Shown here: one piece after another, positions 40,228 through 48,281 of the stretch | How positions within the stretch are numbered: position 1 is the first letter of the stretch | How the letters are laid out: every line of letters begins with the position of its first letter | Source: Sphingomonas phyllosphaerae FA2 | GTDB lineage: Bacteria; Pseudomonadota; Alphaproteobacteria; Sphingomonadales; Sphingomonadaceae | Reading direction: 5' to 3' | DNA length: 64,000 nt | Assembly (NCBI RefSeq): GCF_000427645.1 | Contig: NZ_KE386571.1 | Span: 2,661,454-2,725,453, forward strand | Made by a program: the position numbers and the translations under genes | The notes under the pieces: model-generated | What the model was told of the DNA's origin: nothing | Database searches by the model: none | Seen by the model: only the letters and a program-made list of their open reading frames with translations

Positions 40228-42204
40228 TTAGCTTGCGGCACGGAGCGTCTCCTCACGGGGTTGCGCCATCGCGACCAGCTGCGCGACGTCGAGGATTAGC
40301 GCGACGTTGCCGTCGCCCAGGATCGTCGCGCCGGAGAAGCTGCCGACGCCGCGATGGAAGGCCGACAGCGATTTGATGACGGTCTGGTGGTTGCCGATGA
40401 TCTGGTCGACGACCAGCCCGACGCGCTCGCGCCCGGTGGCGACCACCACGATCTTCTGGTGCGGGTCGGGCCGCGTGCCGGTGCCGAACAGGTCGCGCAG
40501 CCGCACGAACGGCACCAGCCGGTCGCGCAGCGTAATCAGGCTGCGCCCGCGCGAGCGCAGATCCTCCTCCAGCGACAATTCGAGGCATTCCTCGACCGCC
40601 GACAGCGGCAGGACGTAGCGGCTCTCGCCGACGCGCACCAACAGCCCCTCGATGATCGCCAGCGTCAGCGGAATGCGCAGCGTGATCGTCGAGCCCTTGC
40701 CGGCCTCGCTCGTCACGCTGATCGAGCCGCGCAGGCTTTCGATCGTGCGCTTCACCACGTCCATCCCGACGCCGCGGCCCGACAGGTTGGTCACCTGCGC
40801 CGCGGTCGAGAAGCCGGGGTGGAAGATCAGCCCGAACAATTCCTCGTCGGCCAGTTGCTGCCCCGGCTCGATCAGCCCGTTGGCCTCGCCCTTGGCGCGG
40901 ACGCGGTCGCGGTCGATCCCGCGGCCGTCGTCGACGATCGTGATCAGCACTTCGCCGCCCGCCTGATGCGCGCTAAGCTTCACCAGCCCGGTTTCGGACT
41001 TGCCGGCCGCGAGGCGGTCGGCCGGCGCTTCGAGCCCGTGGTCGCACGAATTGCGGATGATATGGACCAAGGGATCGAACAGCCGCTCGATCACGGTCTT
41101 GTCGACCTCGGTCGTCTCGCCCGACGTCTGCAGCTCGATCGACTTGCCGGTTTCACGCGCCAGATCGTGGATCAGGCGGCGGAAGCGCCCGAACAGCGAC
41201 GACACCGGCACCATGCGCAACACCATCATCGTGTCGCGCAACTCGCCGGCCAGCCGCTCGATGTCTTCCGTAACCGAACGCAGCAGCAGGTCGTGCCGGT
41301 TGTTCGCCAGCTGCGACAGCCGACTCTGCGCAATCACCAGCTCGCCGACACGGTCCATCAGCGCATCGAGCCGCTCAGCGGGAACCCGGACGTTCTCGAC
41401 CGCGGGCTGCGCGGCGGCGGGCGGTCCACCGGCAGCGGCAGCGACCGGAGCGGCGGCCTCGATCGCGGCGGCGACGACGGCCGGCGCATCTTCAACGACG
41501 ACCGGCTCGGCCGGTGCCTCGTCACCCAGCGGCGCGATCTCCAGCGTCATGTCGTCCATCACGAAGATGAACACGTCCTCGATCGCCTCGCGGGAAATGT
41601 CGCCGCGCAGGGTGACGTCCCAGCCGAGATGGCATTCGTTGGGGATCAGCTCGCTCAGCGGCGGCAGCGCGTCGGTGCGCACGCGCACCTCCGCCTCGCC
41701 CAGATCGCGCAGCTCGTCGAGCAGCATCAACGGGTTGGTGCCATTGGCCATCGCGTCGGCCGGCAGGCGGAAGAACATCTTCCAGCCCTGCGCCGCCGGG
41801 ACCGCCGCGCTCGCCGCCGCGCCCGCACCGCCGCCGCGCGCCGCGTCGACCGCCGCCGCCAGCCGCGCCAGGATCGCATCGCCCTCGGCCTTCGGCGCGT
41901 CGCCGTCGACCAGCGCGGCCATATGGTCGCGCGCCGACAGGATCACCGATACCAGTTCGGCGGTGGCGGGCACCTCGCCCTTGCGGACGCGATCGAACGC
42001 GCTTTCGCAATGGTGCGTGAACGCCGCCAGCGCGTCGAATCCGAACATCGCGCCCGAGCCCTTCAGCGTGTGCAGCCCGCGGAACACCGCATTGACCAGC
42101 GCCATGTCGCCCAGCCGGTGGCCGAGATCGAGCAGCCCCTGTTCGACCTGCTCCAGCAGCTCGCCCGCCTCCACCCGGAAGGTGGCTGTCGGGTCCTCGC
42201 TCAC
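40228..42204 (-). CDS. cheA: chemotaxis histidine kinase CheA
   Basis: The 658-residue kinase couples receptor state to CheY and CheB phosphorylation. The Hpt domain has H45 in FRGLHTLKGSGAMFGF. A linker rich in Ala/Pro/Val, which may carry a CheY-docking region, leads to the dimerisation helices (VRVPAERLDALMDRVGELVI). The ATPase domain follows with HIIRNSCDHGLE (N box) and TIVDDGRGIDRDRV (G1), and a CheW-like regulatory domain closes the protein (YVLPLSAVEECLEL). It overlaps cheY by four bases. All required residues are present. Confidence 0.97.
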   Translation of the reverse strand: MSEDPTATFRVEAGELLEQVEQGLLDLGHRLGDMALVNAVFRGLHTLKGSGAMFGFDALAAFTHHCESAFDRVRKGEVPATAELVSVILSARDHMAALVDGDAPKAEGDAILARLAAAVDAARGGGAGAAASAAVPAAQGWKMFFRLPADAMANGTNPLMLLDELRDLGEAEVRVRTDALPPLSELIPNECHLGWDVTLRGDISREAIEDVFIFVMDDMTLEIAPLGDEAPAEPVVVEDAPAVVAAAIEAAAPVAAAAGGPPAAAQPAVENVRVPAERLDALMDRVGELVIAQSRLSQLANNRHDLLLRSVTEDIERLAGELRDTMMVLRMVPVSSLFGRFRRLIHDLARETGKSIELQTSGETTEVDKTVIERLFDPLVHIIRNSCDHGLEAPADRLAAGKSETGLVKLSAHQAGGEVLITIVDDGRGIDRDRVRAKGEANGLIEPGQQLADEELFGLIFHPGFSTAAQVTNLSGRGVGMDVVKRTIESLRGSISVTSEAGKGSTITLRIPLTLAIIEGLLVRVGESRYVLPLSAVEECLELSLEEDLRSRGRSLITLRDRLVPFVRLRDLFGTGTRPDPHQKIVVVATGRERVGLVVDQIIGNHQTVIKSLSAFHRGVGSFSGATILGDGNVALILDVAQLVAMAQPREETLRAAS

Positions 42205-42569
42205 TTGCCCAGCACCTTCTGCGCGACGCGGATCAACTGGTCGGGCTGGAACGGCTTGACCAGCCAGCCGGTCGCGCCCGCCGCCTTGGCCTGCGCCTTC
42301 ATGTCGGCGTCGCTTTCGGTCGACAGGAAGATGATCGGGATGCCGGCCTGCGCGGGCTGTTCGCGCAGCGCGCGGATCATCGACAGGCCGTCCATGTTGG
42401 GCATGTTCAGATCGGTGACGATCATGTCGAAGCGCGTGCCGGTCGCCTTGGCGAGCCCGTCGGCACCGTCGACCGCCTCGGTCACGGCATAGCCGGCGCC
42501 GGTCAGCGCGATGCGGATCGCCATCCGCAGGCTGGCGCTGTCGTCAACGGTAAGGATCGAAGCGGTCAT
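42201..42569 (-). CDS. cheY: CheY response regulator
   Basis: A 122-residue single receiver domain. The acidic pair is D9-D10, the phospho-acceptor D53 (VTDLNMPNMDG), the switch residue follows in IIFLSTESDA, and the lysine is in GWLVKPF. It receives phosphate from CheA and would act on the flagellar motor or, without flagella, on another output. Overlaps of four bases join it to cheA and to the STAS-domain gene. Confidence 0.95.
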   Translation of the reverse strand: MTASILTVDDSASLRMAIRIALTGAGYAVTEAVDGADGLAKATGTRFDMIVTDLNMPNMDGLSMIRALREQPAQAGIPIIFLSTESDADMKAQAKAAGATGWLVKPFQPDQLIRVAQKVLGK

Positions 42570-42883
42570 TGCGCGGTCTCTCCGTGGAACCAGAAATCGG
42601 CGTCATCATCGGACGCGGGGGTGAAGCCGGCACGCGCCAGCAGCACGCGGAACGATGCGCCGACCGGGGCGGTCAGCGCGAAATCGCGGCCGTCGTCGCG
42701 CGCGGTGCGGCGCGCGGACTCGACCAGTTGCACCACGCTCAGATCGGGCGCGGCGACTGCCAACAGGTCGAGGCGGACAGCGTCGCTCGCCGCGAAGGCA
42801 TGCGAAAGATCGTCGGCCAGCAACCCGATCGAGGGCAGGCACAGGTCTCCGGCCGCGACCACATGGGTGATCGACATGAACAT
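42566..42883 (-). CDS. STAS-domain-like protein leading the chemotaxis operon
   Basis: A 105-residue protein with the strand-helix pattern of STAS/anti-anti-sigma domains (VRLDLLAVAAPDLSVVQLVE, then SARRTARDDGRDFAL). A serine occurs where these proteins are phosphorylated (PDLSVVQL), though not in the canonical DSSG form. Small STAS proteins head several chemotaxis operons; the role is not established. AAGGAG lies close before the ATG at 42883; a second ATG two codons on is possible. The stop overlaps cheY. Confidence 0.65.
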   Translation of the reverse strand: MFMSITHVVAAGDLCLPSIGLLADDLSHAFAASDAVRLDLLAVAAPDLSVVQLVESARRTARDDGRDFALTAPVGASFRVLLARAGFTPASDDDADFWFHGETAQ

Positions 42884-42897
42884 GGTGCTCCTTGACT

Positions 42898-42982
42898 GGA
42901 CGTCCGGCCTGACGAGGCAGACCGCGGCGCCTTACGCCCGATACAAAGCGGATCGCACCATGCGGTGGGCACGGACGTCCGT
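42898..42982 (-). promoter_or_regulatory. paired GGACGTCC palindromes upstream of the chemotaxis operon
   Basis: GGACGTCC occurs at 42898-42905, just before the ribosome-binding site of the first gene. It occurs again inside the perfect 12-bp palindrome ACGGACGTCCGT at 42971-42982. Their centres are 75 bases apart. Two equal palindromes in front of a 13-kb operon suggest an operator pair. No certain promoter hexamers were found; the rest of 42983-43134 shows nothing identifiable. Confidence 0.35.
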
Positions 42983-43134
42983 TACGACGACCTTGCTACG
43001 CCGCAGGGGTAAAATGCTGATTAACCCCCGATAAGATTCGGGTTGCCGTAACGGCGCGTGAACCGCGCAATGTCAGCGACTTGCGTCCCGACCCGGTCGA
43101 AGGCGCAAAAAAGTTCGCAAGTCGGCTGCGCCGC

Positions 43135-43980
43135 TCACCCCGCGATCAGGTCGGCGACGATCGGAAAATGATCGGACGGATAGCGCGCGCCATCATGCGT
43201 GGTCAGCACCCGCGCCGACGTCGCGCGGAAACCTTTTACGAGAATATAGTCGATCCACTTGCCCGCCTCGGGCGTGCCGGTGAAATCGTGGAAGGTGCCG
43301 CTCGGCGCGTCGGGGGTGCGCGCAAGACGCGACGCGTCGGTCAGGAACGCGGTCAGCCGCTGGACCGCGGCGCTGTCCGGCGAGGTATTCAGATCGCCGG
43401 TCAGCACGATCGGCAGCCCCTTGGCGATCACCGGCAACCGCGCCGCGATCAGCGCGGCGGAGCGGTTGCGCGCTTCCTCATCCTCTGCGCCGCGATGCGG
43501 GAAGTGCGTGTCCGCCATCAGGAAGCGGCGCTTCGTCTTGCCGACCGTCTCGAACACGCCCCATGTCACCATCCGCGGCAGGTTCGCGCCCCAGCTGATC
43601 CTGCCCGGCGTCTCCGGCGTCTCGGACAGCCAGAAGTCGCCGCTGCGGATCAGTTTGAGCCGGTCGGTGCGGTAGAAGACGCCCATATGCTCGCCCTTGT
43701 GCCCGCCGTCGCGGTCGCGCCCGAACCAGCGATAGCGCGGCAGCGCGCGGACGATGTCGTCGCCCTGCGTCTTGAGCAACTCCTGCGTGCCGATCACGTC
43801 GGGGTTCGCCGCGCGCACCGTTTGCATGAACAGCGCGCGCCGCGCCGGCCACACGTTGGGGCCGTCGCAATCGCAGGCGAAGCGGACGTTGAAGGTCATG
43901 ACGCGCACGTCCTGCGCCCACGCGCCGCTCGCGCTCACCAGTGCCGCCACCGCGGTCACGGCCATCATCAAACGCTTCAT
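43135..43980 (-). CDS. secreted endonuclease/exonuclease/phosphatase-family protein
   Basis: A 281-residue protein with a signal peptide (MKRLMMAVTAVAALVSASGA-WA). The EEP fold is shown by VRVMTFNVRFACDCD, GTQELLKTQ (metal-binding Glu), TDTHFPH-type strand (MADTHFPHRG), LTGDLNTSPDS and a final SDHFPIVADL. Members cleave phosphodiesters in DNA, lipids or inositol phosphates; being exported, it likely scavenges or acts on lipids. AAGAAGG lies 6 bases before the ATG at 43980. Not linked to neighbours. Confidence 0.88.
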   Translation of the reverse strand: MKRLMMAVTAVAALVSASGAWAQDVRVMTFNVRFACDCDGPNVWPARRALFMQTVRAANPDVIGTQELLKTQGDDIVRALPRYRWFGRDRDGGHKGEHMGVFYRTDRLKLIRSGDFWLSETPETPGRISWGANLPRMVTWGVFETVGKTKRRFLMADTHFPHRGAEDEEARNRSAALIAARLPVIAKGLPIVLTGDLNTSPDSAAVQRLTAFLTDASRLARTPDAPSGTFHDFTGTPEAGKWIDYILVKGFRATSARVLTTHDGARYPSDHFPIVADLIAG

Positions 43981-44022
43981 CTGCAACCTTCTTTCTTTCC
44001 GTCTCGCTATCCCAGAGCGCTC

Positions 44023-44097
44023 GTTATTGCGAGCGTAGCGAAGCAATCCAGGGCCGGACCAGGACGCCCTGGATTGCTTCGCTCCGCTCGCAATGAC
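44023..44097. repeat. 75-bp hairpin repeat, copy 2
   Basis: Arms GTTATTGCGAGCGTAGCGAA and TTCGCTCCGCTCGCAATGAC around CAATCCAGG..CCTGGATTG; core GCCGGACCAGGACG. Same orientation as the copy at 29710. It lies between two divergent genes, upstream of cysD. Confidence 0.88.
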
Positions 44098-44224
44098 GGG
44101 CTACGCGAAGAAGCTGCAATTGCCGCGCCGCAACCAATTCCACGCCCCGCTGACGCGCATTTCCGCGCAAGGGATGACAGACGCATGACGACCGGACCCG
44201 CGTGTCCGGCGTAGAGGGAAGCGA

Positions 44225-45145
44225 ATGTCACGGTTGCTCGATCACTACCGCCTCACCCATCTGCAACGGCTCGAGGCCGAAGCGATCCACATCATGCGCG
44301 AGGTGGTGGCCGAGGCGGACAATCCCGTGATGCTCTATTCGGTCGGCAAGGACAGCGCGGTGATGCTGCACCTCGCGCGCAAGGCGTTCTTCCCCAGTCC
44401 CCCGCCCTTCCCGCTGCTGCATGTCGACACGACGTGGAAGTTCCGCGAAATGTATCGCCTGCGCGACCGGATGGCGGCAGAGAGCGGGATGACGCTGCTC
44501 GTCCACCAGAACCCCGAAGCGATCGAGCGCGGGATCAACCCGTTCGACCACGGCGCACTCCACACCGACCTGTGGAAGACCGAGGGGCTGAAGCAGGCGC
44601 TCGACCATTACGGCTTCGACGCCGCGTTCGGCGGTGCGCGCCGCGACGAGGAGAAGAGCCGCGCCAAGGAACGCATCTTCAGCTTCCGCACCGCCACGCA
44701 CGGCTGGGATCCGAAGAACCAGCGCCCGGAGCTGTGGAACCTCTACAACGCTCGCAAGAACAAGGGCGAGAGCATCCGCGTCTTCCCGATCTCGAACTGG
44801 ACCGAGCTGGACATCTGGCAATATATCCACCTGAACGACGTGCCGATCGTCCCGCTCTATTTCGCCGCCGAGCGTCCCACCGTCGAGCGCGACGGCATGC
44901 TGCTGATGGTCGATGACGACCGCTTCCGGCTGTTGCCCGGCGAGGAGCCCGTCCTGCGCTCGATCCGCTTCCGCACGCTCGGCTGCTACCCGCTGACCGG
45001 CGCGGTCGAGAGCCGCGCGACGACGCTGCCGCAGGTGATTCAGGAAACATTGCTCACCACCACCAGCGAGCGGCAGGGACGCGCGATCGACAAGGATGCC
45101 GGCGGTGCGGGGATGGAAGTGAAGAAGCAGCAGGGGTATTTCTGA
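44225..45145 (+). CDS. cysD: sulfate adenylyltransferase small subunit
   Basis: A 306-residue PP-loop ATP pyrophosphatase-family subunit that forms APS from sulfate and ATP together with CysN. The PP-loop is [38 protein letters not shown] is the CysD signature. A GAGGGAA site precedes the ATG. The stop TGA overlaps the cysNC start (TGATG), so the two are translationally coupled. Confidence 0.96.
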   Translation: MSRLLDHYRLTHLQRLEAEAIHIMREVVAEADNPVMLYSVGKDSAVMLHLARKAFFPSPPPFPLLHVDTTWKFREMYRLRDRMAAESGMTLLVHQNPEAIERGINPFDHGALHTDLWKTEGLKQALDHYGFDAAFGGARRDEEKSRAKERIFSFRTATHGWDPKNQRPELWNLYNARKNKGESIRVFPISNWTELDIWQYIHLNDVPIVPLYFAAERPTVERDGMLLMVDDDRFRLLPGEEPVLRSIRFRTLGCYPLTGAVESRATTLPQVIQETLLTTTSERQGRAIDKDAGGAGMEVKKQQGYF

Positions 45146-47055
45146 TGAGCACTGCACCTGCTTATGTCGTGGATGACCTCGTCGCGCGCGACATCGACGC
45201 CTATCTCGACAGCCATCAGCACAAGACGATGCTGCGCTTCATCACCTGCGGCTCGGTCGACGACGGCAAGTCGACGCTCATCGGGCGGCTGCTCTACGAT
45301 TCGAAGATGATCTTCGAGGATCAGCTCGCCGCGCTGGAGAGCGATTCACGCAAACAGGGCACGCAAGGGCAGGAGATCGACTTCGCGCTCCTGGTCGACG
45401 GGCTCGCCGCCGAGCGCGAACAGGGGATCACGATCGACGTCGCGTACCGCTTCTTCAATACCGAGAAGCGCAAGTTCATCGTCGCCGACTGCCCCGGCCA
45501 CGAACAATATACCCGCAACATGGTGACCGGCGCGTCGACCGCCGATCTCGCGGTGATCCTGATCGACGCGCGCAAGGGCGTGCTGACGCAGACGCGGCGG
45601 CACAGCTACCTCTGCCACCTGATCGGCATCCGCAACATCGTGCTGGCGGTCAACAAGATGGATTTGGTCGGCTACGATCAGCCGACGTTCGACACGATCG
45701 TCGCCGATTACGCCGCCTTCGCGCAGTCGATCGGGATCGAGACCTTCACCGCGCTGCCAATCTCCGGGTTCAAGGGCGACAATATCACCGCGCGCTCGGC
45801 GAACACCCCCTGGTATGACGGACCGACGCTGGTCGAGCATCTCGAAACTGTCGAGGTGCTGGCGTCGGTCGATGCCGACAAGCCGTTCCGGATGCCGGTG
45901 CAATGGGTCAACCGCCCGCACCTCGACTTCCGCGGCTTCTCGGGGCTGATCGCGACCGGGCGCGTCGCGGTCGGCGACCGGGTGCGCGTGCTGCCGTCGG
46001 GCAAGACCTCGGCGGTGACGCGGATCGTCACGCTAGACGGCGATCTGCAACAGGCGGTCGCCGGACAGTCGGTGACGCTCTGCTTCGCCGACGAGATCGA
46101 CTGTTCGCGTGGCGACGTGATCGCCGCCGCCGAGCAACCACCCGAGGCCGCCGACCAGTTCGAGGCGACCTTGGTATGGCTCGACGATGCGGCCTTGCGC
46201 GTCGGGCGCGGTTACTGGCTGAAGCTGGGCACCCAGACCGTCTCGGCGACCGTTCAGCAGCCCAAGTACGTCGTCAACGTCAACACGCTCGAACAGCTCG
46301 CCGCCAAGACGCTCGATCTCAACGCGATCGGCGTCGCCGAGCTGACCACCGATCGCGCGATCGTCTTCGAGCCTTATGCCGACAATCGCACGCTCGGCGG
46401 GTTCATCCTGATCGACAAGCTGACCAATGCGACGGTCGCAGCGGGGATGCTGCACTTCAGCCTGCGCCGCGCGCAGAACGTCCATTGGCAGGCGGTCGAC
46501 GTCGGGCGGGAGGCGCATGCCGCGCTCAAGGAACAGAAGCCGGCGGTGCTGTGGTTCACCGGTCTGTCGGGCTCGGGCAAGTCGACGATCGCCAATCTGG
46601 TCGAGAAGCGCCTCCACGCACTCGGCCGCCACACCTTCCTGCTCGACGGCGACAACGTCCGCCACGGGCTCAACAAGGACTTGGGCTTCACCGAGGCCGA
46701 CCGGATCGAGAACATCCGCCGCGTCGGCGAGGTAGCGAAGCTGATGACCGATGCCGGGCTGATCGTGCTGACCGCGTTCATCAGCCCGTTCCGCGCCGAG
46801 CGCGAGATGGTCCGCGCGATGCTGCCCGCCGGCGAGTTCGTCGAGGTGTTCGTCGACACCCCGTTCGCGGAAGCCGAGCGTCGCGACGTCAAGGGACTCT
46901 ACAAGAAGGCGCGCGCCGGGTTGCTCAAGAACTTCACCGGCATCGACAGCCCGTACGAGCGGCCGGAGGCACCCGAGGTGCGGATCGACACCACGGTCAC
47001 CACCCCCGAACAGGCCGCCGAGCAGATCGTCGACCTGCTGCTGCGCCGCGCATGA
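45145..47055 (+). CDS. cysNC: CysNC: sulfate adenylyltransferase GTPase fused to APS kinase
   Basis: A 636-residue bifunctional enzyme. Residues 1-460 are the EF-Tu-like GTPase that drives APS synthesis: G1 GSVDDGKST at 37-45, G3 [13 protein letters not shown]4 NKMD. From residue 473 the APS kinase begins with P-loop [12 protein letters not shown], followed by [16 protein letters not shown] and the [14 protein letters not shown] segment, making PAPS. The fusion channels APS to PAPS in rhizobia and sphingomonads. It overlaps cysD and cysQ, forming a compact three-gene operon. Confidence 0.96.
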   Translation: MSTAPAYVVDDLVARDIDAYLDSHQHKTMLRFITCGSVDDGKSTLIGRLLYDSKMIFEDQLAALESDSRKQGTQGQEIDFALLVDGLAAEREQGITIDVAYRFFNTEKRKFIVADCPGHEQYTRNMVTGASTADLAVILIDARKGVLTQTRRHSYLCHLIGIRNIVLAVNKMDLVGYDQPTFDTIVADYAAFAQSIGIETFTALPISGFKGDNITARSANTPWYDGPTLVEHLETVEVLASVDADKPFRMPVQWVNRPHLDFRGFSGLIATGRVAVGDRVRVLPSGKTSAVTRIVTLDGDLQQAVAGQSVTLCFADEIDCSRGDVIAAAEQPPEAADQFEATLVWLDDAALRVGRGYWLKLGTQTVSATVQQPKYVVNVNTLEQLAAKTLDLNAIGVAELTTDRAIVFEPYADNRTLGGFILIDKLTNATVAAGMLHFSLRRAQNVHWQAVDVGREAHAALKEQKPAVLWFTGLSGSGKSTIANLVEKRLHALGRHTFLLDGDNVRHGLNKDLGFTEADRIENIRRVGEVAKLMTDAGLIVLTAFISPFRAEREMVRAMLPAGEFVEVFVDTPFAEAERRDVKGLYKKARAGLLKNFTGIDSPYERPEAPEVRIDTTVTTPEQAAEQIVDLLLRRA

Positions 47056-47792
47056 CCGGGGACGTGAGCGACGCGGCGCTGGCCGCGCATCTCGCCGAGG
47101 TGGCGGGCGCGCTGCTGCTGACGGTGCGCGACAGCGCGGCGCTGACCGAGAAGGCGCTGGCCAAGGCGGGGGATGCGATCGCCAACCGCTTTCTGGTCGA
47201 GGCGCTGCGCGCGCAACGCGCTGCGGACGGGCTACTATCGGAGGAGGAGAAGGACTGCCCGATCCGCCTCGACCGCTCACGCGTATGGATCGTCGATCCC
47301 GTCGACGGCACGCGCGAATATGCCGAGCGCCGCGCCGACTGGGCGGTGCATGTCGGCCTCGCGATCGACGGCGTGCCGACCACCGGTGCCGTCGCCTTGC
47401 CCGCGGCGGGGATCGTGCTGCGCAGCGATGCGCCAGTCGCGGTCCCGCCCGCGCCCGAACGACTACGGATGGTGGTCAGCCGCACGCGCCCCGCGCGCGA
47501 AGCGGTGGCGGTCGCCGAAGCGCTTGGGGCAGAGCTGGTGCCGATGGGCAGCGCCGGCGCGAAGGCGATGAGCATCATCCTCGGCCAGTCGGACGTTTAT
47601 CTGCATTCCGGCGGGCAATATGAATGGGACAGCTGCGCCCCGGCCGCGGTGGCCCGCGCCCACGGCCTCCACGTCAGCCGCATCGACGGCTCGCCGCTGA
47701 TCTACAATTGCGCCGACACCTACATGCCGGATCTGCTGATCTGCCGGCAGGAGCACGTCACCCCGGTGCTGGCGGCGCTCTCGCACATATGA
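47052..47792 (+). CDS. cysQ: 3'(2'),5'-bisphosphate nucleotidase CysQ
   Basis: A 246-residue lithium-sensitive phosphatase that hydrolyses PAP, the by-product of PAPS use. The inositol-monophosphatase motif is [16 protein letters not shown], and the second metal/substrate motif is [19 protein letters not shown] carries the first glutamates. ATGA overlap with cysNC links removal of PAP to PAPS production. Length and residues are normal. Confidence 0.92.
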   Translation: MTGDVSDAALAAHLAEVAGALLLTVRDSAALTEKALAKAGDAIANRFLVEALRAQRAADGLLSEEEKDCPIRLDRSRVWIVDPVDGTREYAERRADWAVHVGLAIDGVPTTGAVALPAAGIVLRSDAPVAVPPAPERLRMVVSRTRPAREAVAVAEALGAELVPMGSAGAKAMSIILGQSDVYLHSGGQYEWDSCAPAAVARAHGLHVSRIDGSPLIYNCADTYMPDLLICRQEHVTPVLAALSHI

Positions 47793-47875
47793 ACGTCGCC
47801 CCGGGCTCGACCCGGGGCCCCGCTTCTTACTGGCGCACACCGAACGAAAAGATTGGCAACGACGCCCCCCAATCC

Positions 47876-47950
47876 GTCATTGCGAGCGTAGCGAAGCAAT
47901 CCAGAGCGTCTCGATCCGGCACTGGATTGCTTCGCTCCGCTCGCAATGAC
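47876..47950. repeat. 75-bp hairpin repeat, copy 3
   Basis: Arms GTCATTGCGAGCGTAGCGAA and TTCGCTCCGCTCGCAATGAC; core AGCGTCTCGATCCGGCA, which corresponds to the reverse complement of the cores of copies 1 and 2, so this copy is inverted relative to them. A single arm of the CGTCGCCCCGG..CCGGGGCC type (47795-47835) precedes it. It lies between convergent genes. Confidence 0.88.
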
Positions 47951-47963
47951 AGCCGGAGCGTCC

Positions 47964-48269
47964 TTACCCCCCGATCGCCATCGCCCCGGCGGCGGCGAAC
48001 CCGGCGATCGCCAGAATCCCAAGCACCCGCGCCAACGACTCTTTCCGGTAATCCGACAACCGCGTCTCGTTGAGCCAGTACAGACCCTCCGGCGTCTTCT
48101 CGATCGCGCCGAACGCCACCATCCGCTCGAACACCCGCCGGTCGAGCCGCGACGTCGGCGTCGCGAACTTCGTCGCGGTTTCCTTCGCGGTCGCGCCCGC
48201 CGAGGTGAAATGCCAGGTGACGCGGTTGCGCGCCTTGGCGATCAGCGCCGCCATGATCGTGCCGGACAT
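47964..48269 (-). CDS. 101-residue protein with winged-helix-like region and C-terminal membrane anchor
   Basis: No family recognised. The N-terminal two thirds (MSGTIMAALIAKARNRVTWH, then LDRRVFERMVAFGAIEKTPEG and LYWLNETRLSDYR) read like a small winged-helix domain. One hydrophobic helix follows at the C-terminus (VLGILAIAGFAAAGAMAI), which would tether it to the membrane. AAGGAG precedes the ATG at 48269. It lies 12 bases after the rnr stop, so it is probably the last gene of that transcript. Confidence 0.7.
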   Translation of the reverse strand: MSGTIMAALIAKARNRVTWHFTSAGATAKETATKFATPTSRLDRRVFERMVAFGAIEKTPEGLYWLNETRLSDYRKESLARVLGILAIAGFAAAGAMAIGG

Positions 48270-48281
48270 GCGAACTCCTTC

